Assembly: GCA_051294375.1 (NCBI GenBank)
Contig: CM119263.1
Coordinates: 17,218,171 to 17,282,170 of the forward strand
DNA: 64,000 nt
Reading direction: 5' to 3'
From: Paraspadella gotoi
Lineage: Eukaryota > Chaetognatha
Shown: positions 62,887-64,000 of the stretch, piece after piece
Layout of the letters: every line of letters starts with the position of its first letter
Position numbering within the stretch: position 1 is the first letter of the stretch
Notes under the pieces: generated by a model
Told to the model about the DNA's origin: nothing
Seen by the model: the letters and a program-made list of their open reading frames with translations, nothing else
The model's database searches: none
Translations under genes and position numbers: made by a program

Positions 62887-64000
62887 GTCTTTCCCTACGC
62901 TACTTTTACAACAATCGATGGAAAAAAGTGCTAATATCCGCTAATCTATAGTTTATCAACATGTGTGAGCAAAACAATTAGTTATTTTTTGCTTAAAAAC
63001 GAATTTTTTTTTATGCACTGCGTCACTCTAAGACTGCTCAAAGTTTAAAGTTTGCGAACCAAGCGATTTATTTTAAAAAGCAATCGAGTCAGGGGGCAAC
63101 ATGAGTTAAATTCTTTATCAAATTTTTACTTAATCAGTTTATTGTAACTTTTTAAAATTAGTACAGTACCGGAAACCTAGAATGTCGTAAGTCTGTACAT
63201 GGAATAACTTTTCCATTTATAGGATAAATGGCTTTAGGATTTTATAGGAAGTTGTCTGGATGTCTGGCTATTTTTTAAATAAATAATCCTCCCTAAATTC
63301 GAAACGCAACGAAATCGAAAGTCTATACACAATAAATAATCCTAAACCACTTAAAAATTGAGTAATTTTTTTTTTAAAAACTTGCATAACTCTATTATAT
63401 TTTGAAATAGGTTGTTCTGCAAATTTTTTTAATAAAGAAAAAAATATTTTTAATGAAGAAAAAAAATTTTGTGGAACAGTCTATTTGAAAGGGTTGATTG
63501 ACTGACTTAATGATTGAATTTTTTGGGTTTATTTACTGCCTCCATTACCCAAGACATAAAAGGTCATGATTATCAAGTCACGATGTCCAGATTATCTGTA
63601 CCTTTCATGCTACCGGCATTTCGAATTTTCTTTTTTTCCCTTTCAAATGTATCAAATAAAAAAAATTATTTGAAAGAACGATGCTATTGGTAAGCCTTAG
63701 TTACCCCTGTTCCAGATCAAATTTTAAAACGAGTTTTTTTTTCTATTTGAAACATAACACCAACTATTGGTACTATAAATTTCTTGTTTCTCAAATTCTA
63801 TTTTGCGTAATCAGAGAAACATTTAGCGTACTCTAAAAACTTGGTAAAAAAAAGTAAAATGTTCTGCCAAATTTAAAAATCGATTGAGGAATCTACTATA
63901 ATATTTCTTTTATTCCCTGGACATGTCACTACCACAAAATATGAACAATTCTTGACCTAATTGCCAAGTATTGAAACAAAACTATCATAGTCGCATTTTT
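62887..64000. other. AT-rich DNA to the window end
   Basis: I see no exon or RNA gene. If the GalNAc-transferase continues upstream, this is part of one of its introns. Confidence 0.5.

Overview
This is a window of animal nuclear DNA. The genes are split by many short GT-AG introns. The tRNA genes are eukaryotic, the non-coding DNA is AT-rich with very many (GA)n/(CT)n microsatellites, and the proteins are metazoan types: an Ig-superfamily membrane protein, a mucin-type O-glycosyltransferase and a CFAP47-type axonemal giant. CFAP47 and an LRRC72-like protein point to an animal with motile cilia or flagella. No sequence seen here fixes the phylum; a marine invertebrate is my guess. The assembly looks like lightly polished long reads, with a 25-N gap, a suspicious 4.55 kb tandem duplication and homopolymer frameshifts in otherwise well-conserved exons.

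Layout. (1) 0.57-11.8 kb, minus strand: a signal-peptide, multi-Ig, single-pass membrane protein, with a tRNA-Arg gene in one intron. (2) 6.0-15.2 kb: two nearly identical 4.55 kb copies in tandem. They carry the first four exons of the Ig gene and the last exon of the next gene, and the copies differ mostly by short indels. (3) 14.1-16.2 kb, minus: a small four-exon gene of unknown function. (4) 18.3-45.5 kb, plus: one gene of about 70 exons and about 3,680 codons, a CFAP47 homologue, transcribed divergently from gene 3. Its largest intron holds an antisense six-exon gene (32.6-34.7 kb) for a 518-residue single-pass membrane protein that I do not recognise; another intron holds an antisense tRNA-Glu. 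(5) 45.9-48.4 kb, plus: a five-exon LRRC72-like leucine-rich repeat gene. (6) 48.9-51.4 kb: six tRNA genes (Arg, Glu, Leu, His, Pro, Leu). (7) 51.4-57.6 kb: no gene I can support. (8) 57.6-61.8 kb, minus: the 3' part of a polypeptide GalNAc-transferase gene (end of the catalytic domain plus the ricin-B lectin domain); the 5' exons lie beyond the window. (9) 61.8-64 kb: a 252-bp direct-repeat pair, a 38-bp minisatellite, degenerate TTAGGG-like repeats and AT-rich DNA.

How they fit together: CFAP47 and the LRRC72-like gene lie head to tail 396 bp apart and both are likely ciliary. The Ig protein and the GalNAc-transferase belong to the cell surface and secretory pathway and show no link to each other. 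The exon chains given here were checked by splice phase. Outside the exons listed as frameshifted, nearly every junction keeps frame, which is the main support for the gene models.
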